From Scatophagus argus (Eukaryota; Chordata; Actinopteri; Scatophagidae), in assembly GCF_020382885.2 (NCBI RefSeq), contig NC_058495.1, forward strand, positions 21,620,127 to 21,684,126: a DNA stretch of 64,000 nt. The letters are read 5' to 3'. The position numbers and the translations under genes are program-made. Below the pieces are notes generated by a model. The model was not told the DNA's origin. It did no database searches and saw only the letters and a program-made list of their open reading frames with translations. Positions 1-14,059 of this stretch are shown here, piece after piece. Numbering within the stretch: the first letter of the stretch is position 1; each line of letters begins with the position of its first letter.

Positions 1-3000
1 GGATGTTTTGCTTTTTACTTAAGACAGATGTAATTGCAGTGCTTAATGCAGGTGCAAAAACATCTAAATTCTAAACAAATGTGTACTAACATCAAGTCTT
101 AAACCTGTGCATTCAGCAAACTATCAGTGAACACAGACCGAGGGTACACACACGATGCACCTCTGACAGGTGTATGAATACACCCTGATAAGAGCTTTTC
201 ATGCTTTATGATGGGAACCTAATTGTATCTGTGTATTTTCTATGAGCACAAGTGCAGTCTAATGTTAAGCTTTGATGGAGTGAAGTTAACATATCTGACA
301 AATGGGACTGCTGGAAGAGGAGACATCAGCTGGAAGTTATGTTGTCAACTCTCTAGGGTTGTCACACTCCTTTATGTGTTATATACATTCACGGGTAAAG
401 ATGAGGTTGTCCTTTTTGATTTACAGCCCAAGGTTTTCTAGTTTGGGTTTAAAGTACAGCTGTTAAACCAACTAGGTACCCTTTGGCATCTGTGACCGAC
501 CCAAGTCTTACCTGTAGCATCTGTGGGTGACATGTCCTGCCATGCCTTTCGAACACGTGCTCAGCATGAAACGACACTTTGGTTAAGTTTAAGTGAAAAA
601 AAAAAACTACGTCGTTGGGTTCAGGAAAAGATCGTCAGTAGTATGTGGTGGGTGGCTCCAAATTCAGCCTGACTTTATTACAGTTTTATTACTCTTACTT
701 CCTGCAGAAAAGCAAAAACAGCCCGGAACCTCTGGCTTATGATGCTAAACAATTCATAGGTAGTCGTAGTGAAAATGCGGATATGAGGTTGACATGTCTC
801 AGCTTTGGTCACTGCTGAATCATTCTTGAAGAAAGGGATGATTCAGTGGTGGACACTAACAAATTAACTGAGGCTCTATGATGTGGATTCATCAAGCCCA
901 CTGACGTATTGCTCATACCGCAAACATACATATATCCTTTCAGAATACATCCGATACGGGAAAGAGATGAGCAACAAGAGCTAAGGCTTATGATTAAGAG
1001 GTCCAACAAACACATAAATTACCGTCTTTGCCCATGTTACAACTAACAGAGTTGGAATTTTTGAGTTTGCGGTTGTGAGCAGTATGCGGATGTAGCCATG
1101 TTATGTGTGTGTGTTTATATGGAGGTTAAAAAGGTCATGGTCTCTGGGACTCCAATCTCCACACACACTTTGGACAATACACCGTAAAAAACCTCCACAT
1201 AACCTGATGGTTAGTCTCGTTTCCCACGCCGATGTGAACAGGGGCCCCTGGCACCAAAGGCTTATAAAACAGAGCCCAGGTTGGACCCCTCCAGCCTTAT
1301 GACAGACAGGGCACCAAACAGTTCTTACCAACCCCTCGCACACCCCCAGCATAAATAATGCCTGTGTAAGTGAGCTGTGTAGCCCCCACAGCTGCTTTGA
1401 CCATGTTTTTTTATGAGTCTTGGTATGACACCGTGCCCCCTGTGCACCATAATGAGCCCTCCTACCATTGCTTGCTTAGTGGATCAGGTAAGGGTGGGAA
1501 TACTTTGTCTTTATTGGGTATGCTGTTGAGTGTTAAGTTACTCTGCTATTAAAGTGACAGATGGCAATTAAGGAGTGGATGTTGCAGGCTGTCTGACACC
1601 ACCCTGGCCTACTGCTTACCCGCAAATAAAACCAAATAAAAAAATGAAAATTATTTCAATGTACTAGGTATGATGCTGGTGTTAATGGTCATTTTACCAG
1701 ATAACCTGTCTTTTTCATCACTTGTGTAAGCATGCACAGTTATAGGCACAGCAAGGTACAGCTATGTAATATTTAATAAGAAAATGCCATAGCATACTGA
1801 AGGACTCAAACAGCTTCCTGTCGTTTCCTGGCCAGGGACGACAAAGTGTGCTTGGGTCAAACAGAGTATCACAAACAGCACCGAGTGCTGGCCACAACAG
1901 AGTGTCTCTTCTCTTGCTGTTATTATAGTTACTATTACTGGCTGGCTACTCAGTGTGAGGTCTATTAAAAATGTAATGCTTCTTTAATGTTTCCATGGCA
2001 CCAGTCCATTTATCCCCTCTTTCACAAATGACCCTAAAGATCTCACAAATATGTTGCACTGGTTAAACCAAGAGAGCACAACAAATGAATACTGAAATCA
2101 CTCGAGGAGAGCTAATGGACTAATTGTACTACTTGTACTACTTGTACTAATTGTACTTGTTCTAGTTGTACATGGCTTGCTAAGTTATATCTTGTGCTGT
2201 AACTCACTTGATGACTGGCTATGTTAGCAAAGCTGTCAACTTGCTTGTTTCTGATGAAGAGCCAAGTCAGAGGTTTAGCCTTTGGCATGTTAGCCAGGGT
2301 TACTGGTTGAGGTTACTTCACATGCTATAGCATTGTGTAAAGCTTGTGTAGTGCCACCGCAATAAAAATGGTCTTGCTCTGCCCCATGTTGCACTCAGGG
2401 TGTATTTTGAAAAAATAAGCTGAGCTACCATTAGCGAGTTAGCTAGCTATACCTGATTCTACCAGCAACAACAGTCGTCTTAGCCAAAAAATTTTACCTT
2501 TCCCTACTAGAAATGAGATAGCTGCAACCTCCCATTGTCTGAAATAGATGCTAATTCCAAGTGGTAAATATGTCATTATCATTGTAAACTGTATACAAGC
2601 TGTGACAGTCCCAGCAGCAGTGGAAAAAAATGGATCAGGGCTCAGCAAAGGGTCTCTTAAACTCTTACAAAACATACGGTAGGACCCTATTGTATTGCTT
2701 ATATATCCATCTATACTTGCATAGTCTTCATGTAAGACATCCCTCCAATAACCCTGACAGCTACAGGCCTAATCTATAAACGTCATTGTTAGCAAACACT
2801 GAGGGGAAGTTGTGAGAAAGGAAGGAAAATGTTTGAACAGACTTGTTAGCCAACACTTTGGAAAGCTGAAGGCTTGAAGGTGGAGGCTCCACTCTCCCTC
2901 GTTTCCATTAAAGTCACACAAGCAGAGTTAATGCCCTTAAACTTGTGGTGTAGCATTACAGTGAACCCCACGAAACTATGCTGGCTGTGCATTAATCAGT

Positions 3001-6000
3001 GTCACGTGTTTACTGAGCGATGGGACGTTCTGCCCTGAGACGTCTTAAAACCCATTCATGACTCTAAGACAGCAGGAGGGCTTTTAAATACTGATTCGAG
3101 GAGGCACTGAGAGACAAGTCATGTGAGTTTGAGATGTTATTGTATGTCTTTGTCAATCTGAGGTGAGCCAGCAGTTAAAGGTCCTCTATAAGGTGAAAGT
3201 CTAACACAAGTAAGCATCTCAGGACACGCTGTTCATCACTTTTATGAGGGTCAAGTGGGCATGGCCGTGCAGAAGAGACATAGGAGGATGTGACTAATGA
3301 CTGCATATTTACTCCGAGACACACACTGCAAGACCATTGGTTCAGCTCATACCCTTTTTGCGCCACCCTAACACTATGGCATTGAACAGGAACCATTTGT
3401 ACTATATTTACTTAACCTGTCTCATTGTGTTACTCATAAACAATGCTGATATCTTCTACTTTATCACAGTCAGAAAGTGACCATTTACTAATAATTTCCA
3501 ACAAACTTTGCTTAACCTGTTACACTTTGGATTTCTCCACATGGGTCTGTTGTAAAAGTGATACTTCATGTAAACAACATATGAAATAGTGTGTTTATCC
3601 TCTGTATTGCAAGCTACAAAATTTAGCATTCCCAGCCCACTACCTTACCAGCTACAGTGGTGAGTTAACCCAAGGATACTCCCATGGTGAAGGATCAAAT
3701 CATTGGCTAACAACATTAGTTTGTGGAATTATTACGTCATTAAAATCGCTCTTTTTTTGAGCCAAAATGCCATTAAAATGGCACATAATGAATGTATAAA
3801 GAGAACAGGAATAGTGTTCAAAGATGTCGCTCCATTCATTATCTTATTTAAGTTGCTCATTTGGCACAGATGCCAACCGTGTTTCCATGTTTTTGGGGGA
3901 GTCTTTTTCCTGCAGAGCTGATTAAGAGCAGTTTAGTTGGAGACTCCTGCTACTAGTTGACTTACTTGTGGCTCACTGTACATGAATGGGGTAAATAAAT
4001 TAATACATACAGCTTTCTAAATGTTTTTGGTGCAAATTAAAGTCCATTTATAGTTTTACAGCTGCTCCTTTTCCAGTAGTAATATAAGTTTTGAGCCAGT
4101 GTGCATCATGTGATGAATGTTGAAGTTGCAGTACCCCATGCAGCCATCAAAATTGCTTCACATCGATGTTTGGTGTGCCACTGAAAGGGGTGTTTGTATG
4201 ACTGTTAAGTCCAAACAGCCTCAGTAGTTGATGAGTTGAAAATGCTGTGTGGTCTGTTTTGTGTCACACAGGTGTTACTTTGTCATGTGTCACACTGAGA
4301 GAGGAAATGTTCATTTTGATAGACAGCAGACATGTTCCTCCCATCCAGTTCATCTGAAAGCACCACAGTGTGCTGTACGCATTTTTAAAATGAGCAACTG
4401 TTAAGTATTTAAAACATGCAGAGGGGGCCCCCTTTGACAGACATACAAGTCGTAGGCAGGCTCTCTCAGGTCATTATGAGTGACAATGTAAAGGGATCGA
4501 GGTCAGTGGGGACTCGATACCTTTGCCCCTCTCACTTCTTCCAGGGTGAAGTCCCCTCTTGCCTCTTCGTCTCAGGCCAAGAGATGCCTGATGAAACCCA
4601 GGGAGAGGGCAAACCACAGCTCTGACATGGAAACCTCTGCAAATTCTGCACATACCAAGCTCTGTTCATCCATAACAGGACGGGCCAAGGTGTTGAGGCA
4701 ACCATGCCAAGAGATTAATACAGTATATAATGTGTGGTCATGTGCTGTCACTGTTTCCATGCTTAATCTGCAAGACAACAATGTGTGTACCAGCGCGTAA
4801 AGACTGTGCCAGGAAGTGTTCCGGAGCAGGGAAACTTAAGGATTTCTTGCAGTGTACATGTTCAGCATCACAGTGCAAATCTGACACAAAGAGGTCTTCA
4901 TGCTACTCTCCCTCATCTTGTTCCTGTAAGGCTTAAAGATTTCCTTCCACACTGCCCCCCTGAACAGTATCAGTTCCAGGTCAACCAACCCGAATGTCCT
5001 GCCTTTGAAACCCAGACTAGTCCACTGGACTGTTACTCCCTGTAATGAGAGATGTACTGTGATTTTCATCATTGTCAGCAATGGCTCATTTAGCCCACCA
5101 CCAGATAATGGCTGTCTTTTGGTGTCTGTCTCCTGTGTAGAGGGTGAAACATCATGAGGAGAACAAAAAAGGTGAAGAGCGATTCAAGATGAATAAAGTT
5201 GTTTGTTCTGTGTGTTCTAGGTCATACAGTGTACGTCTTTGTGTGTACCTGAGGGGCTGCAGAGAGGTCAGAGCACTGACAGATACACAGGTGTGGCTGC
5301 TGTTGATGAGCAGCATTGCCAAGTCTGAACAGAGAGACAATACTTAATTTCTGGAGGGCCAACAGGGTGGAGAAAGAGGGCTGAGGCAGATGTGTGACAC
5401 TGCATCAAAATGGGCCTTGTAAGTCCTGATCAAATTTATGTTAAAGACATTGAGGCTCACCACTCAAGGCTCATTAGACAATATTAGCATAACAAACTGG
5501 AGATTTTGACTGAGCTGTAAGTAGTCACAGTGTACTGTGGGTAAAGTAGACACTAAATTTTGACAAGGAATAAGAATGCATTGAACAATGAAACAGGCAG
5601 TGTTTTTGCTACTCTTTCAAACTGTCCACTGTGAGCGTGACAGTGTGAAAGGAGCGCATTGCTAAATTGACCTACTCTTTTAAGACAGTGCTGGCTTGTG
5701 GTAGTGCAATTCTGTTTCTCTCTTGTAGCCAGTCAAAAAGAAGATGACCCTGATAGAAGAAACTCATCACTTTTTTGGTCCATCCATCCAACCATCTTTG
5801 ATCTGTTTCTTTGAAGGAGAGGTTGCGGTCACTACTGCTGCCATCCATCTTCAGGCAATTAAAAAAAAAACTGTGAGCAAACCCCTACAATCCCTTTATT
5901 GTGCAGTCCCTTCAACCTATCAAGACCTACTTTGTTTTCAGTGTCCACACTATGTCTGTGTCACTGTGTCAGCTCCACACAAAAATCTAGTCTTCTGCGG

Positions 6001-9000
6001 TTAAGAGCTGCCGAAACAAAACCCCATTGCCGGCTTCGCATGAGAACACTGAGATCCTCATGTGATATTGATGAAAAGCTCCGCCCAGACGGGATATAGA
6101 TTTTTCTCGGCCTCCTTTGAAGAAAATCAGAATCTCCTGTTTTTGTTCAGAGATTTATCAGGAATAGAGATGAAAACCTGTTCTCTGGGGATCGCCGTCG
6201 AGATCAGAGATATGTGCTCTCTTCTCTCTCGAACACGGACGCACCCACATGTTGAGGACGTCTCTGAGTATATCCAGGGTTGGCAAAAATGATCAAACAG
6301 AACTGCAAACTCTGACTTGAGAGTGCTGACCAGTTGTCCAAACTCTCAAGTCTGAATGAGAGGAAAGAGCCTCAGCTTTTTATGCTCTCATCCCAGGGAT
6401 GAATGACAGCAAAGTTTTCTCTTCCTGAATCATCCTTCATCTTGGCCCAAGAGAACTGTAGCTCTGAAGAATGTTTTAAAGGGTTCTCAGTAGGACATTA
6501 TACTCATGTAGCTTCTCAAAACAATCAGTTGTTATTTCCTTCTTTCAAATCCCTTTCTTTACCACTCCTTTCCTCTCCTCTCTGGAGTCCCTCTTTAACC
6601 GCTCTGTCTGGTAAGACTTAAACATAAGTATATCCTGTCACCATTAATTCACTAACAGTCATGGTGGCGGCGCGTTTCTTGCAGCAGACCAGGGGTAAAT
6701 AACTTGAGAGCAGCTCATACTTTTCCAATTCAGAGGTTTTGGCTCCAGATTCATCATGTTATTGTGAACGTTTTCCTGTAAGACTGAAGAGTTTGGATGC
6801 TGATGAGGCTGCAACTGCTGACCTCCTAAATAACTGAACCTTGACCACAGGATCTCAGACAGTGCCAGCAAGTACTGTTCCAATGCACACACTTGCATAT
6901 ACAGTATACACAAAAAATTTTATTCTAGATCCTACGGTATTTCAGTGCAGATTTTGTACTATATAGAACAGGAGAGGCCGACAAGCAAAACACTTATCTT
7001 TTACACAATAGACATTCATCCACAAATCACTTAAGACTAGAATGATTGCACAGAGTGGAATCTTCAAATCCAACATGTTGTTTTTTACATCTTGGATATA
7101 TTTTTGATCCATAACAACAGCAGAAACATAACAGGAAATGAGGGGAGAGATAGAAGAAATTACATTAAGCAAAGTTCCCTGGCCAGAGTCAAAAAACAAA
7201 TCTGTGGATGTTGATGTCATGTAGCATGTACTGGATATATTTCAGCTACCAGGGCACTCTGGAAATATGAGTATATAACCATTTTTTTCAACAACAAAAG
7301 AAACACAACCTGTGCTTGGTTCAAGCCTGATCACATGCCACATCTGTTCCCATCCAGGTTGTCAAATGCTGACGTTTTGTCACGTCCCTTCAGCGTCTCT
7401 GTGAGACGCAAGGCTCATAAGGCTTACAAGGCTTTTTCAAATAACAGCGATGTAAATCTATCCATGGCAACACTGGAAGCTCATAGCAAGTCAGGTGATG
7501 TAGTATAAAGAGCTACAATGTCCGTGTTGGTATTTAATGACCTGGGAATGAGAACTGCTTGCGTGCTCCACTGTAAACAAAGCTGTAGTGTATATCCAGG
7601 TCAACCTGCAGGTTGAACCCAGAGGGACATTAGCTCTGTAGTGCATATGCCAGCAGTATTAATCCTGCTGTCACAGCAACAGGACTACAGGACCATTTTT
7701 GCTCTCTTGTTGTGAAGTACCTTAAATTTAAAAAGATCATGTTTAGTGAAGAGCTATGGCCACAGACTTGCTTAAAGCCTTTAGTGGCACTTCTCTGCTA
7801 ATTAGCTTATAGCCACAGCAGTTAACATTTTAGGCATATTTATGTGATTCTTAAGACCATGTGCACAAGTACAAATCCCTCACAATCACTTTAAAGATGT
7901 TCCAGCCAGGGTTGAGTATCTTTATCATTACACAACAATTTATTAGTGGATTCGAATGAGGTACATCTCTTCACTTCACAGCTGTCTGGGGTTGCTGTAG
8001 CCCAACAGTCATTGGTCTTACTGTCCACAGTTTCTGTTCTTAGAAAACTACAGGATCTTGCCAGCAGGACTGTCCCTTGAGGGACACATAGGAGGGATGT
8101 GACTGTGTCAGTGTTTTAACCACTGTGTCTGTGCTGAGTGCTTATCTTCACAGAGTCATCCACGAGCCTGACCGCATGCATCCCAGCATCCACATCTGGA
8201 CGCCACATGTTCCTGGGTGGACTGTAGCCAGACTGAGCCCAGAACAGCTCAGGGGGACATTTTATGCAAGGCTGGAATTGCTGAATTAACCTGCTTGTCA
8301 ATCATTTTTAATTACCAGGACTGCTTATTGATGTGAACTCTTTTGAGGTATTTGGCTGAACAGTGAGGTGAGGTGGAGCATTTGGTTATTAGCAGGGGGT
8401 TATACATGGCATTTCCTCTTCCCCAACTTGATAGAGCCCTTGTCTGAAAAATTAGGCTTAAGTTCCAACTGCAATCTGTAGCCAAACACATTCACTGCTT
8501 TGTTGTAACCTCATTGTTTTATCATTTTTGCAAATCAAGGGATACCCCAAAACCAAATGCACTGCTCTACAAAGCACAAATAATCTTTAATCATTTATTT
8601 AACTAATAGCATATGTATCAAGGACAGAGGAAATCTGAGCTGCAGGGCACCGAAAAAATCAATTTATCCCTTTTAATTTTTCTTAAAACAGCAAACGTTC
8701 CAGTACGTTTATCCACATATGACACCAGTCATTTTTCCAAAGCATAAAATATTGTTTCAAACTGCTGAACATGTTTTTTTGCTCTTCAGCAGCCATTTGG
8801 TTCCACAGAGCTTTGAAAACTTGTTTGAGCCAAGTAAAGCCTTACAGTAAGCATATCCTGTTTTGTGTCTGTCTGACTTATGGAGCATTGTTGTGCTGGG
8901 GAGAAGCTCTAGCATCTCACCCATATGTAAATTCAAGCCCAGAAGGCACAGATAAATCATAAGTGTCGTTAAAAAAAGTTTATACACTAAACTTATTGCT

Positions 9001-11350
9001 GCATTGCTGCTTGTAATGATAGTAATAAAAATGCTCAATAGTAATAAAAGTGTTACTTCATGTCTCAGTTACTTTGTGTTCATGTTATTCAGAGCAACAA
9101 GCAGACAAATCAGCAGATGCATTTCAGCACGTGTCCTGCAGCAGAGCACTGCTGGTGATTTCCTACGCTACCTTATAAAATGAACTGAAATGTTTCACCT
9201 GTAGTCAAGATAAACAATGACTCACTCCAACCAAACCAGCCTGTCAAAACCAAATTACCAAAGAATTATCCAGACACAAATATTTACTTGATGAGGACCC
9301 AAATAAGAAGCAAAGTTAAATATTGAGAGAGGAAGATGGGGTGCAATGTGTCTTCTTCCTTTACTTTTACAAACAGAAATAATATAATTTAAAAAAAAAC
9401 AGCTTAATGTTTCCACATGTTTAGAGACAAATAAGGGTGAACTTTTAGTTGTGAACTTTGGACTCATCACTGATTAATTCAGCATGACTAGATTGTCATG
9501 TCTGTTCCCATGCTGAGTTCATGTTATCTCAGGACTTTTTCAAGCCAACTTTGACAAAATACACTAACTGACACAAGCTACATGGCACACCGTTAGTAAA
9601 CAGATATTAAAGATCTTTCCGAACAGCCGTGACACAACTTCAGTTTGATGTCCAAGCTCTCCTATTTCACAACAATGCTCTCTGCTCTTTGATCAGTAAT
9701 GACTCTTGTCCTGATGCTTGTGAACACCACTTATGTGTGCTGACATATTTACAACTGTTCTTGGAAGATTAAAACTAAGTCTCTTCATAACAGGCTGTCT
9801 GCTGTCTCAAAATGGAGACACAAGCCATGCTTTTTCTCTTTGACCTTTGTTGAGTTTTATTCAGCAGTTATGTAACTAAAGGAGATTTTGTCGTATGAGA
9901 AGCTGATGTTACCTGTAATCAGACAAGAAGAGCTGACATCTAAATTTTACTGTGGCATTAGTAAATAAGCACATGTGAATTCCAATTTGAAAATTTACTT
10001 TGCATGAAGGTCCGTACCAGTGCTATTTTAATGATTTATTAGCACTCTAAAAATCCAAAAACTGTTGGAAAAACATCCCTACTTTCCAGGGCACTCATGC
10101 ACATAGTGAGAATTTCCAAGAGTTCACCGACTTGTACTCTAACATTACAAGAAAATGTAACACTGCTGCCTATGTCCACTCAGTTGGAAAGAAATGGACA
10201 TACAGAGAGACCTCAAAAGCTTTTCGCATCTAGCTGTTAGGTCTGTAGTGGCTGGAGACTTTCAGTGTAGATTAGTGTCAGCAGGTAACAGAGTGTGGAG
10301 CTGCTAAACCTCCTGGGACCAACATCTTCAGGCGAGACAGCATTAGGCAGTGAAACAAGGGGACATGTTGGGTGGAATAAGAAGAACATCACAGAGCTTG
10401 GTGCTAAACAGGAATAGTTGAGTTGTTAAAGGGTATCGAGACAGCCATTGTTTAATACTTTGATGTATTTATAGATTTCTTTCTTTGGTTATTGACCAGA
10501 CAAAACTTTTTGTTCTGTTCTGTTGTTAAAGCTGCATTATGGATCATTTATGGATTGATTGGCCAAAGTTCAGTGGCAAAAGTCATGTCAGAATTTCAAA
10601 ATAACTTCTGGCTGCATTCCTCTTCACCCTAATTTAAAACTGCCGTGTGCAGAAGCCCATGCATCCTAACAAAGACTGAGAGGCAAAGGCGTGACTCTAC
10701 CCCGTCAATCTCTCCTTGCCTATTAGGTAGCCAGCAGGGAGCCAGGAGATTGTTTCTTGATTTGTTCTCAGTATCTGGAAACTGGAATTCCTTTCCTCAC
10801 AAATAGTCCTTACACAGCTTTAGGATGGAATAAAAATCTAATATATTTAAAGATCAATCCATAAATCCATCCAATCCATTCCCAGTGGCAGAATCTTTTT
10901 TGTTCCACTACATCTGATATGATGCCATAGCGAATGTCTGATTTGTTCCAAAAAATGTGAGGAAATTGTTGGAATCAGTTCAAGTATTAGGTGTGGCTGA
11001 AACAGCTTGTCAGTTTGAAAAAGTCAAGGTGACTTTTGTTTCGCAGATATGAAATCATTTTTAACCTGCAGTAACCACCGTTTTTAAGTGCTTGGGGTTT
11101 GCATGCAAAGTGTGTGAAAAAGAATAGAGCTGCTCCTTGTGTGTTTGTATGTTTCACTATGTTTCACTGCACATATGGAGTCGTGCATGCCTATGAGCGT
11201 TCATACTGCATGCACTCAGCAAGCGAACTCTTTAAATGACCCGAAGTTAGTCATGCCTGGCACTGGTTTCCCTATATGAGGGAAATACAATCCTTCTTTT
11301 CTAACTTTCAGGGTTAATAAAGGAAAATTGCGGTGCCCCTCTAGGAGAAG
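1..11350. other. Intergenic DNA, start of gene desert, no gene found
   Basis: I see no convincing exon here. The open frames are short, mostly under 95 codons, AT-rich and unlike any family I know. The sequence is mostly unique, with ordinary homopolymer runs and one short tandem repeat near 2.1 kb. A slightly GC-richer stretch at about 1130-1400 contains TATA-like sequence on the plus strand, but no gene follows it. The block lies downstream of arl8b and may be intergenic, or a large intron of a gene with exons outside the window. Sequence alone does not decide this. Confidence 0.6.
2121..2171. repeat. Short imperfect tandem repeat, TTGTACTAC-like unit
   Basis: A unit of about 9 bases (TTGTACTAC with variants such as TTGTACTAA and TTCTAGTTGTAC) recurs roughly five times in 50 bases. 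It is a small degenerate minisatellite in otherwise unique DNA. No function is suggested. Confidence 0.75.
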
Positions 11351-11352
11351 TC

Positions 11353-11450
11353 TTTATAAAAACAGGTCCTGTTCAGTGCCTCACTCCGGCGCGTGTGATC
11401 ATGGGTTACAGGGGACAAACCAAATGGCATTTCATATATCAGTAAGTCCA
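11353..11450 (+). promoter_or_regulatory. Speculative TATA / ATG / splice-donor cluster
   Basis: A TATA-like TTTATAAAAA lies at about 11353-11362. An ATG at 11401 follows, with A at -3 and G at +4. After a short frame of about 14 codons comes a consensus splice donor (TCA, then GTAAGT) near 11442. Spacing is compatible with a TATA-driven first exon on the plus strand. No downstream exon was recognised and the encoded residues match nothing I know. Chance is the more likely explanation. Confidence 0.15.
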
Positions 11451-11754
11451 ACTGTGTCTATTTGATCGCTGGGCTGCTGAACTGTTGGAGAATTTTTTAT
11501 CCTTGCTGTGTGTCAATCAGACTCACTTAATGTTGTGTGGAGAGAAATATGTCTTCTTTCGACACAAGTTTACAACCTTCACATCAAAATGAAATAAAAT
11601 GGAAAACGATGGAGCAGAGTCTGTAAAACTAAATTTTATTGGGTTTAATTAAAAGTCACCTACTTGACTCTTGACACACAAAATTTGGAGAACTTTGACA
11701 GGGTAGTTTTATTATGTTCTTATTATTTCAAAAGAAATGATTGTGATTTTAAGG

Positions 11755-12135
11755 ATGGCAGTGTTGGTATGTTGGTTGGTCCATTTTGGACAGACATTCA
11801 TGGTTGTGGGACAATGAATCCTACTGACTTTGTTCTTCACAACTCATCCTCCAGCACCACCATTACTGTTTGGAGTAAAATGTCTCCACAACTACTGGGT
11901 TGATTGCTGTGAAATTTGGTATTCAAGATGTTCATGATGAATGACTTAACTGTCACTACCATCAAGTAAATACTTTAGCTTATGACTGAGCATCTGCAAA
12001 ATTACATCCCCATCGGCCTCAGCTTAAGGCTATAAAACAATGGTTACTGCATCATATAAACTAAGATGGTCAACATAACTTCCTCAGTTTATCAAGTTAG
12101 CATTGTGAGCATCTTAGCATGTTGCTAGCATTATC
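11755..12135 (+). repeat. Degenerate fish interspersed repeat, copy 1
   Basis: This matches from memory a very common fish repeat. Its landmarks in order are a 'gacagacattcatgg' block, an 'aatcctactgactttg' block, 'tgaaatttggta', and a tail of repeated 'gttagcat/gagcat' words with 'actaagatgg'. Related copies lie at 19329-19650 (same strand) and near 22000 (opposite strand). It has no coding capacity. The family name is not certain to me; it behaves like a non-autonomous element. Confidence 0.65.
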
Positions 12136-12199
12136 TTATTTTTCAATTTTTCAGCATTTTCGAATACACTCCCTAATTTTAATCATGTTATGACAGTAT

Positions 12200-14050
12200 G
12201 ACTGCTGCCTGTGGCTCTGTGAGCACATCTATTCAGGGATTCTTCAGTCACTTTATCAACCTTACCTATTGTGACTTGTATCTACTCTAAAGTGGTTAAT
12301 CAGCTGTTGTGAGTGTCTCAGATCCAGAGGACTAAACATTGTCATGACTGACATGATAGCAGGAGACAGAAAGATAAAGATTTAATAAAAAGAGAGACAA
12401 ACACAAACACACTCGAACAGACAGGACGAAAATGTCATACCATCACAGAGACGCTTGCTGACTTTACAAACAACAGCGCCTGCTTCATATCATTCAGAAA
12501 GATAAAAGATTCTCCCTCTTTGCAATCAAGACGCACGCTAACATTTAAAATATGCAACCATTCCGTCTCCAGGGGGAAATTGCAGAAACCACAGAGGTTT
12601 AATCAGTTTGGACTGCAATGAGATCATGAGAAAAAGATATGTATCTTTTGTTTTGTCTTATCGTGATGAAAACAAACATTTTGAGTGAATGCATAAGATA
12701 AGTGCTCAGCTTGGATGTGAGATGCTGGATCCAATTTAGTCCATTTCTCACAAGAGCAGGAGAGGCGCTTGAGCTGCTCATCGCCCTGATGTATCAAATA
12801 TAACGAGTCACAATTAAGAGTTCATTCATGTGTCAAGTCGTTATATTTGTGTCCACATAACGCCAGTTAGAAGATGCCACCGTGATGACATTTCAATACA
12901 ATGTCATGTCAATGTACCTACTATGTCACTAAAGCTACAATGTGATTATAAGGGCACTGACACACTGCTTAAAATGTTCAAAAGCTCCCTGTATAAAGTC
13001 AATCAGGTGGTCTTTTGAAATGGTCATATAAACATAATGCCATGTTTAATGATGTCACTTTGGCTGCTTAAAGCCACAGGTGGCACCAGTGAGTGTCAGG
13101 CAAAAGCCAGGAATATCAACGCTGGAAAAGCAGGAATGTTACTGCTTGTATGTGGTAGTTAAGAAGGCCCAGTGGCACAAAAGGCCCCACATGAAGCCAG
13201 TCACAAAGAATGAGGCACTTCCAGCTTGTAATACAACTCTGACAATGATCCTGTGGCAGGTGATGGATATTCAGTAAAAAGTCACATGCCAGAGAGAGTT
13301 GAATTAGTGCCCTGAGGACAGATCGCTCACTATCTTTCACCAACATCCGCAGCTTAAATACCTGCAACCTCAATACAACAACATACGAAACAATAATTAT
13401 TGTGTCATATTTCATAGAAACCTGCTGGAAAAAGTTCCATAAAGTTTTATGACATGAAGAAATAGTAGTCTTACAGTTCTATGACAAGAGGCTGTGGTAG
13501 TCAGATTAAATGTAGGCAATTCATGGAGAGCCTGTTAATGCTGTCGTGTGTGTAAGGTTTCTATTTATTTTACTGTCAAGATGCAAATGCTTGTGTGATT
13601 CAGATTAATATTCATTCCCGATTGTGTGACCACTTGGTGTCTTATTGTATGTTTTGTGATGATGTCATCACATCCACAAAGCTTTGTATCACTATCATCA
13701 GCATGTTTCCTTTGCTGATAGAAGTGATGATTAAAATTAAATTAGCTGAAAATGAGACCCCAGTTGTAATTAACTTTTAACAATACATGTCATATTTACA
13801 TGACATTTTCCACGTTGGAGGTCTGACTGAAGCTCTCTTAACCAGTTCATCTGATAACAGAACAGTAACAGCAGATGGAAACCTGGCTAATGTTAATTAC
13901 ACAGATAAAAAGTCCTGCGTTATACCATACACATCCGTTTTGTCGTTTCTCTGTTCTGTACATTGATAGCATGTTGACTACAGAACTCAGACATAGTAAC
14001 ACACAGGACTGGGCTTCCTTGATACCCTGTTATGGGCATACACCATACAA
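12200..14050. other. Unique intergenic DNA, nothing recognised
   Basis: Only short open frames are present on either strand, with no family resemblance. There are no long repeats, RNA genes or obvious promoter. A dyad-like run with GATGATGTCATCAC lies near 13658-13671 and resembles a CRE half-site pair, but it stands alone. Confidence 0.55.
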
Positions 14051-14059
14051 ACAAAGTAT

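Noticed and set aside
1100..1352. Possible TATA-driven transcript or old LTR near 1.25 kb
   Set aside because: A TATA-like word exists but there are no paired repeats, coding sequence or poly(A) arrangement to support an LTR or gene.
4416..5081. Cluster of overlapping 65-85-codon frames on both strands
   Set aside because: Frames on both strands at similar length indicate random openness. No splice structure or family match.
13655..13675. CRE-like dyad GATGATGTCATCAC
   Set aside because: The palindrome is imperfect and isolated with no promoter nearby. Likely chance.
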